This document shows positions 39,430 to 47,472 of a stretch of 64,000 nt of DNA, piece after piece. A program made the position numbers and the translations under genes. Positions within the stretch are counted from its first letter, which is position 1, and every line of letters starts with the position of its first letter. A model generated the notes under the pieces. The model had not been told where the DNA came from. It ran no database searches and saw only the letters and a list, made by a program, of their open reading frames with translations. The stretch is from Azospirillum sp. B510 (lineage in GTDB: Bacteria; Pseudomonadota; Alphaproteobacteria; Azospirillales; Azospirillaceae). The stretch lies in NCBI RefSeq assembly GCF_000010725.1, contig NC_013855.1:691501-755500 (forward strand), given 5' to 3'.

Positions 39430-39902
39430 CAGCCGCCACGCGGCCGGCGGGGGTGACAGCCCGGCGGCGGCTCGTTCAGGATCGCCCAGAAACTGCCGAT
39501 GTCACGGATGGCGTCGAAGAATTCCTTGAACCCGACCGGCTTGACGACGAAGGCGTTCACGCCCAACCGGTAGCTGCGGACAAGGTCCTGCTCCTCCTTC
39601 GACGAGGTCAGCATGACCACCGGAATGGCCCTGGTGCCGTCATCGGCCTTGATCCGCTGCAACACCTCGATTCCGTCCACCTTCGGCAGTTTGATGTCGA
39701 GGATGATGACGGCCGGATATTTGGGATCGGTCGGCTTCGAAACCGCCTGCCCATCCGCATCGAAGAGATAGGACAGCGCCTCCGCCCCGTCACGGGCGAC
39801 GACGATGTCGTTGGCGAGCTGCGCCTCGGCGAAGGCCTCCAGCGTCAGCTCCAGATCCTTGGGGTTGTCCTCGACCAGCAGGATGGGTTTCAGCGTGGCC
39901 AT
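39429..39902 (-). CDS. Rcp1-like response regulator of the bacteriophytochrome
   Basis: 157 residues from ATG 39902. Stand-alone receiver of the Rcp1/CheY type: KPILLVEDNPKDLELTLEAF, phospho-acceptor Asp in AVIILDIKLPKVDGIEVL, switch residues in PVVMLTSSKEEQD and Lys in AFVVKPVGFKEF. The long loop after the second strand (DADGQAVSKPTDPKYP) is typical of regulators paired with phytochromes. It begins four bases after the phytochrome stop, so it is the probable first phospho-acceptor of that kinase. Confidence 0.9.
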   Translation of the reverse strand: MATLKPILLVEDNPKDLELTLEAFAEAQLANDIVVARDGAEALSYLFDADGQAVSKPTDPKYPAVIILDIKLPKVDGIEVLQRIKADDGTRAIPVVMLTSSKEEQDLVRSYRLGVNAFVVKPVGFKEFFDAIRDIGSFWAILNEPPPGCHPRRPRGG

Positions 39903-39906
39903 GGGG

Positions 39907-42258
39907 CTACCTCGGTTGGGCGGCCGCGGACCGCGGCAGGGAGAAATGAAAGGTCGCACCCTGGTTCAGACCGCCTTCCGCCCACACCCGCCCGCCGTGG
40001 CGTTCCACGATGCGGCGGACATTGGCGAGACCGATGCCGATGCCCTCGAACTCCTCCTCGCGGTGCAGACGCTGGAAGACACCGAACAGCTTGCCGGCAT
40101 AGGCCATGTCGAATCCGCGCCCGGTGTCCCGCACGAAGAACTCGACGTCCTCGGCGGTCTCGCGACATCCGACCTCGATCTCGGCTTCGGCGCTGTCGCG
40201 CGTGTATTTGATGGCGTTGGACAGCAGATTCTGCATCACCAGACGCAACATGGTCGGATCGCCGTCGACGCAGGGCAGCGGATGCAGGATCCAGCGAAGG
40301 TCGCGGCCATGCAGATCGGGCTCCAGCAGATGGCGCACCTCCTCCACCAGCCGGCCGACATCGACCTCCACCCGCGCCAGCGTGGCGCGGCCCAGTTGGG
40401 AGAAGTGCAGCAATCCGTCGACCAGCCGGCCGGCCGAACTCGCCGCCTCGATGATGCTGTCCAGATAATGGCGCTCCCGCTCGTTCAGCTTGTCGGCGGC
40501 ACGGGAACGCAGGAGCTCGGCATAGCTGGTGACATGACGGAAGGGAGCCCGCAGGTCGTGCGACACCGAATAGGAGAAGGCGGCAAGCTCACCGTTGCTG
40601 CGGCGAAGCTCATCGTTGAGAGCGGCCGTCTCCTCGGCCTGACGCAGAACGATGCTGACGATCGCATTGCGGAAATCGCCGGCCGCCTCCAGCTCGCCAT
40701 GCCGCCAGGGCAGGGACTGGCCGCGCACCGTCTCCTTCCAGGCCTCGAAGGAATTGCGGGGGGAAAGCCTGCCGCCGGCATCCTGCGGCTTCCTGGGATC
40801 GCCGGCCCAGTCGATGGACTGCACGATCTCCGTCCGGAACCACAGCAGATAGCTGGGATGCAGCTGGGAAATGGAGATGGCCAGCAGACCGCCGAAGCTT
40901 CCTTCCCTCCCGGCCATCCCGACGGTGGCGGGAAGCTCGGCCGCAAGCCGGTGGGTAGCGAACAGATCCCTGACGCCCTGAGCGGCGAGCGCAGCGGCGA
41001 TGGCCTCGACCACCTCCTGCGGCGGCGTGCGGCCGACCAGCCGGCAGTCGCCGTCGAACAGGACCGCCGCGCCTTCGGCATTCACCAGTCCCAGAAGCGC
41101 CTCCCGGTCCTCGACCAGACCGTCGACGAAGCGTTCCGCCGCCGCCATATGGGCCAGCAGCCGGGCCTGTGTACTTTTGGACCGGATGCGATGGTCGGCA
41201 TCGACCGCCCGCTCCAGCGCGATCATCTGGCTGGACAGCACCTGTCCCAACAGGTCGCAGGCGGTGCGCACCGCGAAGGAGACCTGCCGCGGTTCGGCAT
41301 GGTGACAGGAAATCAGGCCCCACAGCCGCTCGCCGTCCAACACGGAGATCGACATGGAGGCCGGCGTGCCCATGTTGCGCATATAGTCCCGGTGCACCGG
41401 CGATACGCTGCGCAGGACCGAGAAGCTGAGATCCAGCGGTGGCGGCTCCCAGCCATCGGTAAAGGGGGCGGGCAGGGCGGCGGACAGAATGGGGGTCGGC
41501 TGATAACGGGCATCGGCGATCAGCCGCAGGCGGTTCAGCGCATAGAGCCGCCGGGCCTGTTGCGGGATATCGGATGCCGGAAAGCGCAGGCCAAGATAGG
41601 AGGGCAGGCGGCCGTTTCGATCCTCGGCGATGACGGTGCCGTTCCACTGCTCGTCGAACCGGTAGACCAGAACGCGGTCGAACCCGCTCAACGCGCGCAC
41701 CTCCTCCGCGGTGCAGGCCAGCAGGGCGGCGAAATCGGCGGCGGCCTGCATGCGCCGGATGCCCTCGCGCAACTGCGGATACAGGGCCTCCAAGGTGCCG
41801 GCGCCGGAGGCGGGCAGCAGTTCCAGCTCCAGGATCAACAGGTCGCCGGACCGGTGGGCGATGGCCTGATAATCGCTCCCCTCGGGCAGGCGCAGGATGT
41901 CGAGCTGGACCGGCTCGGCCGGGGCCGCGCGCAGGCCACGCAGGAGGGAAGACTTGGAAGCGGTGTCGATCAGATCGCCGAGCGGCTGGCCGAAGGCGGC
42001 GGCCAGCGGCCGGTTCAGCACCGCCCCGGCATCCGCGCTCGCACGGATGAGACGCAGGCTGTCCGCCTCGACGGCCAGAAGATGGCCATGCGGCTGGATG
42101 CTGCCGGGGCTGTGTATCGGTTCACGCGCGCAGGTGTCGGGATCAAGCGCGCCTGTCGTCATCTGGGGCCGCGGTTCCGGTCCGATTGCGGGCGTCACGG
42201 TCGTCCTTTGCTCAACTCGGTCATCGGTCCGTTGGGCGTTCCCGGAATGGGTCGGCAT
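39907..42258 (-). CDS. bphP: Bacteriophytochrome histidine kinase
   Basis: 783 residues from ATG 42258; an ATG at 42162 would leave an N-terminus closer to the usual length. PAS-GAF-PHY-HisKA-HATPase order. The biliverdin-attaching Cys (residue 43) is in ALDPDTCAREPIHSPGSIQP. GAF motifs are FPASDIPQQARRLY and SPVHRDYMRNMG, with the pocket His in LWGLISCHH. The PHY tongue motif is SPRNSFEAW. The kinase core has phospho-His in SYSVSHDLRAPFRH, LLSNAIKYTRD and VRDTGRGFD. It senses red/far-red light and signals through the adjacent regulators. No heme oxygenase gene for biliverdin is in the window. Confidence 0.95.
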   Translation of the reverse strand: MPTHSGNAQRTDDRVEQRTTVTPAIGPEPRPQMTTGALDPDTCAREPIHSPGSIQPHGHLLAVEADSLRLIRASADAGAVLNRPLAAAFGQPLGDLIDTASKSSLLRGLRAAPAEPVQLDILRLPEGSDYQAIAHRSGDLLILELELLPASGAGTLEALYPQLREGIRRMQAAADFAALLACTAEEVRALSGFDRVLVYRFDEQWNGTVIAEDRNGRLPSYLGLRFPASDIPQQARRLYALNRLRLIADARYQPTPILSAALPAPFTDGWEPPPLDLSFSVLRSVSPVHRDYMRNMGTPASMSISVLDGERLWGLISCHHAEPRQVSFAVRTACDLLGQVLSSQMIALERAVDADHRIRSKSTQARLLAHMAAAERFVDGLVEDREALLGLVNAEGAAVLFDGDCRLVGRTPPQEVVEAIAAALAAQGVRDLFATHRLAAELPATVGMAGREGSFGGLLAISISQLHPSYLLWFRTEIVQSIDWAGDPRKPQDAGGRLSPRNSFEAWKETVRGQSLPWRHGELEAAGDFRNAIVSIVLRQAEETAALNDELRRSNGELAAFSYSVSHDLRAPFRHVTSYAELLRSRAADKLNERERHYLDSIIEAASSAGRLVDGLLHFSQLGRATLARVEVDVGRLVEEVRHLLEPDLHGRDLRWILHPLPCVDGDPTMLRLVMQNLLSNAIKYTRDSAEAEIEVGCRETAEDVEFFVRDTGRGFDMAYAGKLFGVFQRLHREEEFEGIGIGLANVRRIVERHGGRVWAEGGLNQGATFHFSLPRSAAAQPR

Positions 42259-42882
42259 CAATCACGGCTTGCCGGCATCGGCCGAAAGATATCAGCGGCA
42301 TCCGGCCCGAGCGGCAGCATGTCCTTTCCCAGCCCATACATTCATTATCATAGGATAAGTTTCTGGATCGCTCCGCGATTTTCTCGAAAGACCATCCATT
42401 TATCATAATACTAAGATCATAATTTTCTTTGACGAGGGCGGTATCTGAAGATCAACTTCAGAACGCTGGTCACCGCCAGCAGACCGATGATGAAGATGAT
42501 CGGGATGGCCCAGCCAAAGATCTTCGAGGGCGGAATCAAGCTGAAGTGCGACAACACGTTTATGTGGATGGTCGAGCGGTGGCGACCCAATGCATCGGCG
42601 ATCGCAGCCACCGGCATCTTGGCGTCGCGCATATCCTGGATTCTGCGAATAATGTTCACCCATCAGCGCTCACGACCCGTAAAGCCCTGTGATTACAAGA
42701 AAGTTGCACTTCAGAATAGAACCTACCGAGCCTACACAACAAAGACACATAACTTTCGTTATGGAAATATCTGTAGGAGGATTGCTCATGTCAGGAGCGT
42801 CAGATACCTAACCACTCTGCGCGTTTGATCCCTGTTGCTGACAGGCTTACCCTGAGGCTGTCAACAACGTGTCAGGTGCGTC
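42259..42882. other. AT-richer junction region upstream of bphP
   Basis: This 620-base stretch is clearly lower in GC than its surroundings (for example 42350-42430 and 42690-42790) and marks the boundary between backbone and mobile region. The left part must hold the bphP promoter. The only reading frame of any interest is the small minus-strand one at 42417-42659, listed separately. No RNA gene is recognised. Confidence 0.5.
42417..42659 (-). CDS. Possible small protein: helix-turn-helix-like start plus one membrane segment
   Basis: 80 residues from GTG 42659, with no convincing RBS. The first 30 residues (IIRRIQDMRDAKMPVAAIAD, then LGRHRSTIH) look like the helix-turn-helix of IS30-type or recombinase proteins. 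The C-terminal half is a membrane helix (FGWAIPIIFIIGLLAVTSVL) with a basic tail (FRYRPRQRKL). This may be a real small membrane protein or the 5' remnant of a transposase fused to other sequence. Low confidence. Confidence 0.3.
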   Translation of the reverse strand: MNIIRRIQDMRDAKMPVAAIADALGRHRSTIHINVLSHFSLIPPSKIFGWAIPIIFIIGLLAVTSVLKLIFRYRPRQRKL

Positions 42883-43317
42883 ATGCACCTTCAGCGTATC
42901 GTGATGCCTTCGGGCTTGGTCAGTTGGACAGCTTTCGACGACCACGGTGTGGTGGTTCCGGAAATCCGCGACTTTGTGCTGTTCCTGGAGGCACGCCGCT
43001 ATGCGCCCAGCACCGTCCGACACTACGCCCGTCATGTCGTGCAGTTGGGAAATCATCTCGGAGCCTTGGGTAAGAGCTTCGCGCAGTTGACGGTTCCAGA
43101 ATTCGACCGTTTCCTCATGACGGCGGTTCGATATGGTAGCAGCCAGGCTTCCGCCCACGCTCGAATTGTGCCATTGCATCAGGAACGCCATGCCGGCTCC
43201 GTCAGCTTGCACAACCAAGTCTTGTTTTCCATCAAGGGCTTCTATCAGTTCCTGGACCAGCGGCAGAGTTCAGCGGTCTTCGCTGAGGCCGAACCCTCTG
43301 TGCCAATGAGAGTGATA
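42883..43317 (+). pseudogene. Tyrosine recombinase/integrase, truncated by IS630 insertion
   Basis: About 145 residues remain. They match the SAM-like core-binding domain of phage-type integrases: VVPEIRDFVLFLEARRYAPSTVRHYARHVV, then FAQLTVPEFDRFLM and LHNQVLFSIKGFYQFLDQ. The catalytic domain with R..HxxR..Y is absent, because the frame runs into the left end of the IS630 element at 43318 (TA at 43316-43317). It is a broken remnant, and the rest of the gene is not seen on the far side of the insertion sequences. Confidence 0.75.
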
Positions 43318-43326
43318 CCAAAGCCG

Positions 43327-44390
43327 TTAAATTTTGACCTGTAAGGCCCACGGGTAACCGCATGTGGAGCGGATGCGGCCGGGTTCGGCGAGGATGCGGT
43401 TCCAGACGCGACAGCAGACGTCGAGGATGGCGTTGAGGTCGGTGAAGAGCCGGTGGGACAGCAGGGTGTCGCGCATGACCTGCCAGAGCCTTTCGATGGC
43501 GTTGAGTTCCGGGCTGTAGGGCGGGAGCGGCACGAGGGTGATGTTGGCCGGCACGGCGAGATCGCCGCTGGTGTGCCATCCCGCCCCGTCGATCACCACG
43601 GCGGCATGGGCGCCGGGGGTGACGGTGCGGCTGATCTCCTCCAGCATGAGGTTCATCGCCTCGGTGTTGGCGCGCGTCATGACGATGGCGGCTCCGGTGT
43701 CGCGCTCAGGACAGACCGCGCCGAAGAGATAGGCCGACTTGAAACGATGATCGCGCACGGCGCGCGGCCGGCTGCCGCGCGGCGCCCAGCGCCGGGTCAG
43801 GGTGCCTTTCTGGCCGATGCGGGCCTCGTCCTGGAACCAGACCTCCACGGCGCTCGCCTCGGGGTGGTCCTCTCCGATGGCGGCGAGGCGTTCGGCGAAG
43901 TTTTTTTAAACGCCTCCTGGGCCGGTGCGTCGGCCTTGGGATGGATCGGGCGCGGCGTCAGGAAGGACAGCTTCATGCGGTGCAAGCGGTCCTGCATGCC
44001 GGTGCGGCTGTAGTCCGCCCCGAAATGCCGTAGGGCCAAGTCGCGGATGTGGCGAACCCGGTACTCGACGACGCCGTCCCGTTCGACCTCGGGGCCGGCG
44101 GCGATCAGGTCAGCCAATTCCGGCTCCAAGGCGTCGGCGAGCAGCGGCGGCCGGCCGCAGCGCGCCCGATCCCGCAAGCCGTCCACCCCTTCGGCGTTGT
44201 AGCGCACGACCCAGTCGCGCAGCGCTTGCCGGTCCATGCCGGCTTGCCGCGCCGCTTCCGCCCGGCTGACGCCGTCCAGCGCCATGGCGATCGCCAGCAG
44301 GCGCCGGCACACCCGCCCATCGCTCTCGCCGCGGGCGAGGCGGCGCAGGTCTTCCGAGCTCAGGTCGGGGCGGATCGGCAGGGCGGACAT
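43327..44390 (-). CDS. IS630 transposase, two frames joined by -1 frameshift
   Basis: The first frame starts at ATG 44390 and carries the helix-turn-helix region (AEAARQAGMDRQALRDWVVRY, then GRPPLL). At the slippery TTTAAAAAAAC (43910-43900) a -1 shift joins it to the second frame and gives a 354-residue protein reading through FKKNFAERLAAIGEDHPEAS. The DDE triad lies in the second part: VWFQDEARIGQKG, VVIDGAGWHTS and PPYSPELNAIERLW. Total length after the shift is divisible by three and no stop interrupts, so the gene looks intact and relies on programmed frameshifting. Confidence 0.85.
43900..43910 (-). promoter_or_regulatory. Slippery site for -1 frameshifting in IS630 transposase
   Basis: On the minus strand the bases read TTTAAAAAAAC, a seven-A run after TTT. 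Reading straight on, the first frame runs out of transposase-like sequence soon after; slipping back one base restores the conserved DDE domain. Location and effect are directly visible. Confidence 0.75.
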
Positions 44391-44550
44391 GGCTGTGCTT
44401 CGCTCAATGGTGAGACCTGGCACAGGGAATCACTACCGGCGCTGAACCGCAAGCCACAGACCCGGCGAGTCAGAAGTTTCCGGCTCTGGTATGAGACACC
44501 GTGCCCCCTGAAGTTTAAGCTTGAGGGGGTAGGAAACTGATTTCGTGGTT

Positions 44551-45027
44551 ATGCCCAACAAGATGCCCCTGTCCGCCCCTGTATCGGAGGCGGTTCCCGA
44601 CGCCGGTGAGACGCCGCGGGTTGTTGCCGCGCCTGTGGCAGTTCCCCCGGAGTTTTCGTCGCGTCCGAAGCGCCGGACCTTCACGGCGGCGGAGAAGCTG
44701 CGGATCCTCGCCGAGACGGATCGGGCGGCGGACACCGGTGGGATCGCCGCGATCCTGCGGCGGGAAGGTCTTTATTCGTCGGCCCTGACCGACTGGCGCC
44801 GGCAACGCGATGCCGGTGCCTTCGAGGCGCTGAAGCCGCTCAAGCGCGGGCCGAAGGCGGCTCCCGCCAACCCGCTGGAGGCGGAGTTGGCCAAGGCCCG
44901 CCAGGACATCGCCCGCCTCCAGCGCCGCCTGGAACGGGCCGAGGCGGTCATCGACGTCCAAAAAAAAATCTCGGACCTGCTGGGGATTGCCTTGCCTCCC
45001 GCCGACAGCGACGAGACGCCGCGATGA
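44551..45027 (+). CDS. IS3-family OrfA (DNA-binding subunit)
   Basis: 158 residues from ATG 44551; a GTG two codons upstream is possible. A helix-turn-helix region ([20 protein letters not shown], then [20 protein letters not shown]) is followed by a leucine-zipper-like coiled coil ([20 protein letters not shown], then VIDVQKK). OrfA recognises the element's ends. It overlaps OrfB by four bases (ATGA) and contains an A9 run near its end that could produce an OrfAB fusion. Confidence 0.88.
   Translation: MPNKMPLSAPVSEAVPDAGETPRVVAAPVAVPPEFSSRPKRRTFTAAEKLRILAETDRAADTGGIAAILRREGLYSSALTDWRRQRDAGAFEALKPLKRGPKAAPANPLEAELAKARQDIARLQRRLERAEAVIDVQKKISDLLGIALPPADSDETPR
44960..44968 (+). promoter_or_regulatory. 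A9 slippery run in IS3 orfA
   Basis: Nine consecutive A residues within codons GTC-CAA-AAA-AAA-ATC of orfA. The -1 frame from here to the orfB start (45024) has no stop codon, so slippage would yield the OrfAB transposase as in other IS3 elements. OrfB could also start independently at its own ATG. Confidence 0.65.
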
Positions 45028-46034
45028 GCGCGATCGCCACCTTGGCCCCCGACCGCGGTCTTGTGAGTGCGGCCTGCGCCGCTGTCGGCGTCGCCCGCGC
45101 CAGCGTCCATCGGCATCGGGTCCGGCTGGCCGGCCGGGAACCGGCGCCTCGCCCCCGGCCACGCCCGCCGCGGGCGCTCGCGGTCCAGGAGCGCCAGACG
45201 GTGCTCGCCCTTCTGCGCGAGCCGCGCTTCGTCGATCTCGCCCCGGCGGAAGTCTACGCCACCCTGCTCGATGAAGGCGTCTATCATTGCTCCATCCGCA
45301 CCATGTACCGCCTGCTGGCGGAGCATGACGAGGTCCGCGAACGCCGCGACCAGCTCCGTCATCCGGCCTACCGGAAACCCGAATTGCTGGCCAAGGCCCC
45401 GAACGAGGTCTGGTCCTGGGACATCACCAAGCTGATGGGGCCGATGAAGTGGTCCTATTACTACCTCTACGTGATCCTCGACATCTTCAGCCGCCGCGTT
45501 GTCGGCTGGTGCGTCGCCGATGCCGAGAGCGCCACCCTGTTCAAGGCGCTGTTCGAGGAGACGCTGACCAAGAACGCCGTCCCACCCGGCCAGTTGACCC
45601 TGCACGCCGATCGAGGCGGCCCGATGAAGGCCAAGGCGACCGCTCTCCTGCTCGCCGACCTCGGCGTCACCAAATCGCACAGCCGGCCCCACACCTCCAA
45701 TGACAACCCGTTCTCGGAGGCCCACTTCAAGACCCTGAAATATCAGCCGCAATTCCCCAAGCGCTTCGGCTCCATCGAGGATGCCAGGGCCTTCTGCCGG
45801 GACTTCTTCACCTGGTACAACCGGGATCACCACCATGCCGGCATCGGCCTGATGACCCCAGACCAAGTCCATTACGGCCAAGCCGACGCCGTCCATGCCG
45901 CCCGCCAGCAAACCCTCGACCGTGCCTTTCGCCGCACACCGGAGCGTTTCGTTCGCAAAGCGCCTCAACCACCCGCAAAGCCAATCGAAGTCTGGATCAA
46001 TCCGCCGCAAAAGCCAGAGACCATCCAAGCCTAA
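45024..46034 (+). CDS. IS3-family OrfB (DDE integrase-core transposase)
   Basis: 336 residues. The N-terminal HTH_21-type region has [20 protein letters not shown] and [10 protein letters not shown]. The rve integrase core has the DDE triad in [26 protein letters not shown] and [15 protein letters not shown], ending with [15 protein letters not shown]. It appears intact. It is coupled to orfA by ATGA overlap and possible frameshift fusion. Confidence 0.92.
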   Translation: MSAIATLAPDRGLVSAACAAVGVARASVHRHRVRLAGREPAPRPRPRPPRALAVQERQTVLALLREPRFVDLAPAEVYATLLDEGVYHCSIRTMYRLLAEHDEVRERRDQLRHPAYRKPELLAKAPNEVWSWDITKLMGPMKWSYYYLYVILDIFSRRVVGWCVADAESATLFKALFEETLTKNAVPPGQLTLHADRGGPMKAKATALLLADLGVTKSHSRPHTSNDNPFSEAHFKTLKYQPQFPKRFGSIEDARAFCRDFFTWYNRDHHHAGIGLMTPDQVHYGQADAVHAARQQTLDRAFRRTPERFVRKAPQPPAKPIEVWINPPQKPETIQA

Positions 46035-46055
46035 TTCATAACTCGGGCTGTCTCA

Positions 46056-46240
46056 CAGTCGTTGACCGTTCCGCCGGGCGCACGCCGGTGGTGACCGAGG
46101 ACAAGCTACGCCGGGCAAAGGCGCTCCTCGCCCAAGGTTTCACGGTTCGTGAAGCCGCTGCGCGGATCAAGGTCGGAAAAACTGCGCTCTATGCCGCTCT
46201 TGGTGGCGACCCTCTTGATGCTGTTGATCCCGTGGTTTGA
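46056..46240 (+). pseudogene. C-terminal fragment of a serine recombinase (resolvase/invertase)
   Basis: About 59 codons in frame, ending with TGA at 46238-46240: GRTPVVTEDKLRRAKALLAQ then GFTVREAAARIKVGKTALYA. This is the helix-turn-helix tail typical of Tn3-type resolvases and DNA invertases. The catalytic N-terminal domain is missing; the fragment begins right at the IS3 right end, so the element or a linked deletion removed it. Confidence 0.75.
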
Positions 46241-46712
46241 TGAGTTCCTATTAAGCTCTCACATCCCGGACAATCTGATCACTTTCGTGTAGTGCCCCCA
46301 GCCCGTCGTCGGAGGACAAGCGACGGCCGTCAAAGCGCCCGATCACCGGCTTTCCGGCCAGAGGGGGACAGGCCGGGCAGCGGCAGGAGTTGGCGTCAGC
46401 ACCCAAATCCTACGGCCGCTCCACGGATGCCGCTACACCCGCCAACCCACATGAATTTTCCCGGCTAACTGACTTTGATGAGACCGATCGCAAGATCCGA
46501 CATTGAGGGAGGCTCCTCATCCGGCCAGCGCTGCGGTGCGCAGCCAAAGGGAACCGGGCGGCGAAGAAATCAAAGGTTGCTCTTCTTTCGTGTTAAACTA
46601 CTTCCATGGGGATTTGCCGCCGGCTCAATACCGGATTTCTGCCGTAATGGCCAATCCGGCGAGCTTTGGCACAATCCCCGCCGATTTCCAGAATCGGTTT
46701 GGGGGTTTCCGG
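46241..46712 (+). other. Non-coding region upstream of the luxI-NRPS operon
   Basis: About 470 bases with no supportable gene; the luxI frame happens to be open back to 46503, but the LuxI-type N-terminus begins at 46713. It separates the recombinase remnant from the biosynthetic operon and should contain the operon promoter. The only notable structure is the dyad at 46631-46659. No clear 20-base lux box was found by eye. Confidence 0.5.
46631..46659. promoter_or_regulatory. Imperfect 29-base dyad before luxI
   Basis: Outer arms CCGGATT (46631-46637) and AATCCGG (46653-46659) are perfect complements; inside them GCC-GTAAT-GGC forms a second short dyad. It lies 53 bases before the luxI ATG. 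It may be an operator for the operon or a leader hairpin. Confidence 0.4.
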
Positions 46713-47429
46713 ATGATCACCGTCTTCAGCGGCTCCGATCGGACCCGGCATGCAGAACTCTGCCGCCAGATGTATCGGCTGCGCGCCCAACTCTTCCTCA
46801 ATCGCCGGAAATGGTCCGTAAAGGTCCGGGACGGCGAGGAAATCGACTGCTTCGACCTGCAGGACCCGGTCTATGTCTGCGTCACGGATCCAGATCAGCG
46901 ACTGATCGGGTCGCTGCGGCTCCTGCCGACCATGGGGCCGCATATGCTCTCGGACGTCTTTCCCGAGGTCATGGGCGACGCGCGGCCCATCCGCCGTGCC
47001 GACACCTGGGAAAGCTCCCGCTTCTGCGTCGACACGCAGGCGGCGCGCGCCTTCCATCCCGACGGGATCAACGAGGTGACGCGCGCACTCCTGGGCGGGC
47101 TTTTCGGCTCGGCACGGGCACTCGGGTTGCAGTCGATTGTCTCCGTCTACGACATCTTCGTCGAACGGATCCTTCAGCGCGCCGGCTGCCGCTTTACGCG
47201 TCTCGGTCCGGTTCACGCCTATGACGGCCTGAACACGGTCGCCGGGCATTTCCCCGTCGAGATGAATCTTCCTTCGCGCTTCGTCGCCCCCGGCGCGGTG
47301 AAATCGACCTTGACGGAAAGCGACGCCGCGGACGGGGCGCCGATCGCCGGCACTCTGTCGGCAATCCTGCCGGCAAGATCGCTTTCCGTCGCCGCCGCGA
47401 CGGCTGCTTTCCCGCAAGGCCGCGCCTGA
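46713..47429 (+). CDS. LuxI-family acyl-homoserine-lactone synthase
   Basis: Start at ATG 46713 with GGGGG eight bases upstream, because the protein then aligns with LuxI numbering. 238 residues. The invariant residues fall where expected: R24, F28 and W34 in YRLRAQLFLNRRKW, Asp residues in DGEEIDCFDLQD, Arg in IGSLRLLPT, and Glu/Arg in WESSRFCVD. It makes an N-acyl-homoserine lactone from SAM and acyl-ACP or acyl-CoA. The C-terminal 30 residues are an unconserved Ala-rich extension. No luxR receptor gene is in the window. It heads the biosynthetic operon, 43 bases before the oxygenase gene, so quorum control of the product is likely. Confidence 0.93.
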   Translation: MITVFSGSDRTRHAELCRQMYRLRAQLFLNRRKWSVKVRDGEEIDCFDLQDPVYVCVTDPDQRLIGSLRLLPTMGPHMLSDVFPEVMGDARPIRRADTWESSRFCVDTQAARAFHPDGINEVTRALLGGLFGSARALGLQSIVSVYDIFVERILQRAGCRFTRLGPVHAYDGLNTVAGHFPVEMNLPSRFVAPGAVKSTLTESDAADGAPIAGTLSAILPARSLSVAAATAAFPQGRA

Positions 47430-47472
47430 GCGCGCGCGGCACACCATCCCGAACAAACCCGGACAAAAAACC

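Larger units (their letters stand above)
43318..44489 (-). mobile_element. IS630-family insertion sequence flanked by TA
   Basis: The left end CCAAAGCCGTTAAATTTT and the right end, read inward, CCAGAGCCGGAAACTTCT form imperfect inverted repeats (shared CCA-AGCCG core). Each end is flanked by TA (43316-43317 and 44490-44491), the target duplicated by IS630/Tc1-type elements. The length is about 1172 bases, with one transposase in two frames. The right TA directly touches the left end of the next element at 44492. Confidence 0.85.
44492..46055 (+). mobile_element. IS3-family insertion sequence
   Basis: The left end TGAGACACCGTGCCCC and the right end, read inward, TGAGACAGCCCGAGTT match for the first seven bases and resemble further in, with TG...CA termini as in IS3 elements. 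Length about 1564 bases, holding overlapping orfA and orfB. No matching 3-base target duplication is visible (GTA left, CAG right), which suggests rearrangement after insertion, perhaps involving the abutting IS630. Confidence 0.8.

Noticed and set aside
46503..46712. N-terminal 70-codon extension of the luxI frame
   Set aside because: LuxI conserved residues R24, F28 and W34 fall in register only from ATG 46713, which also has a purine-rich stretch upstream. The extension has no LuxI-like content.
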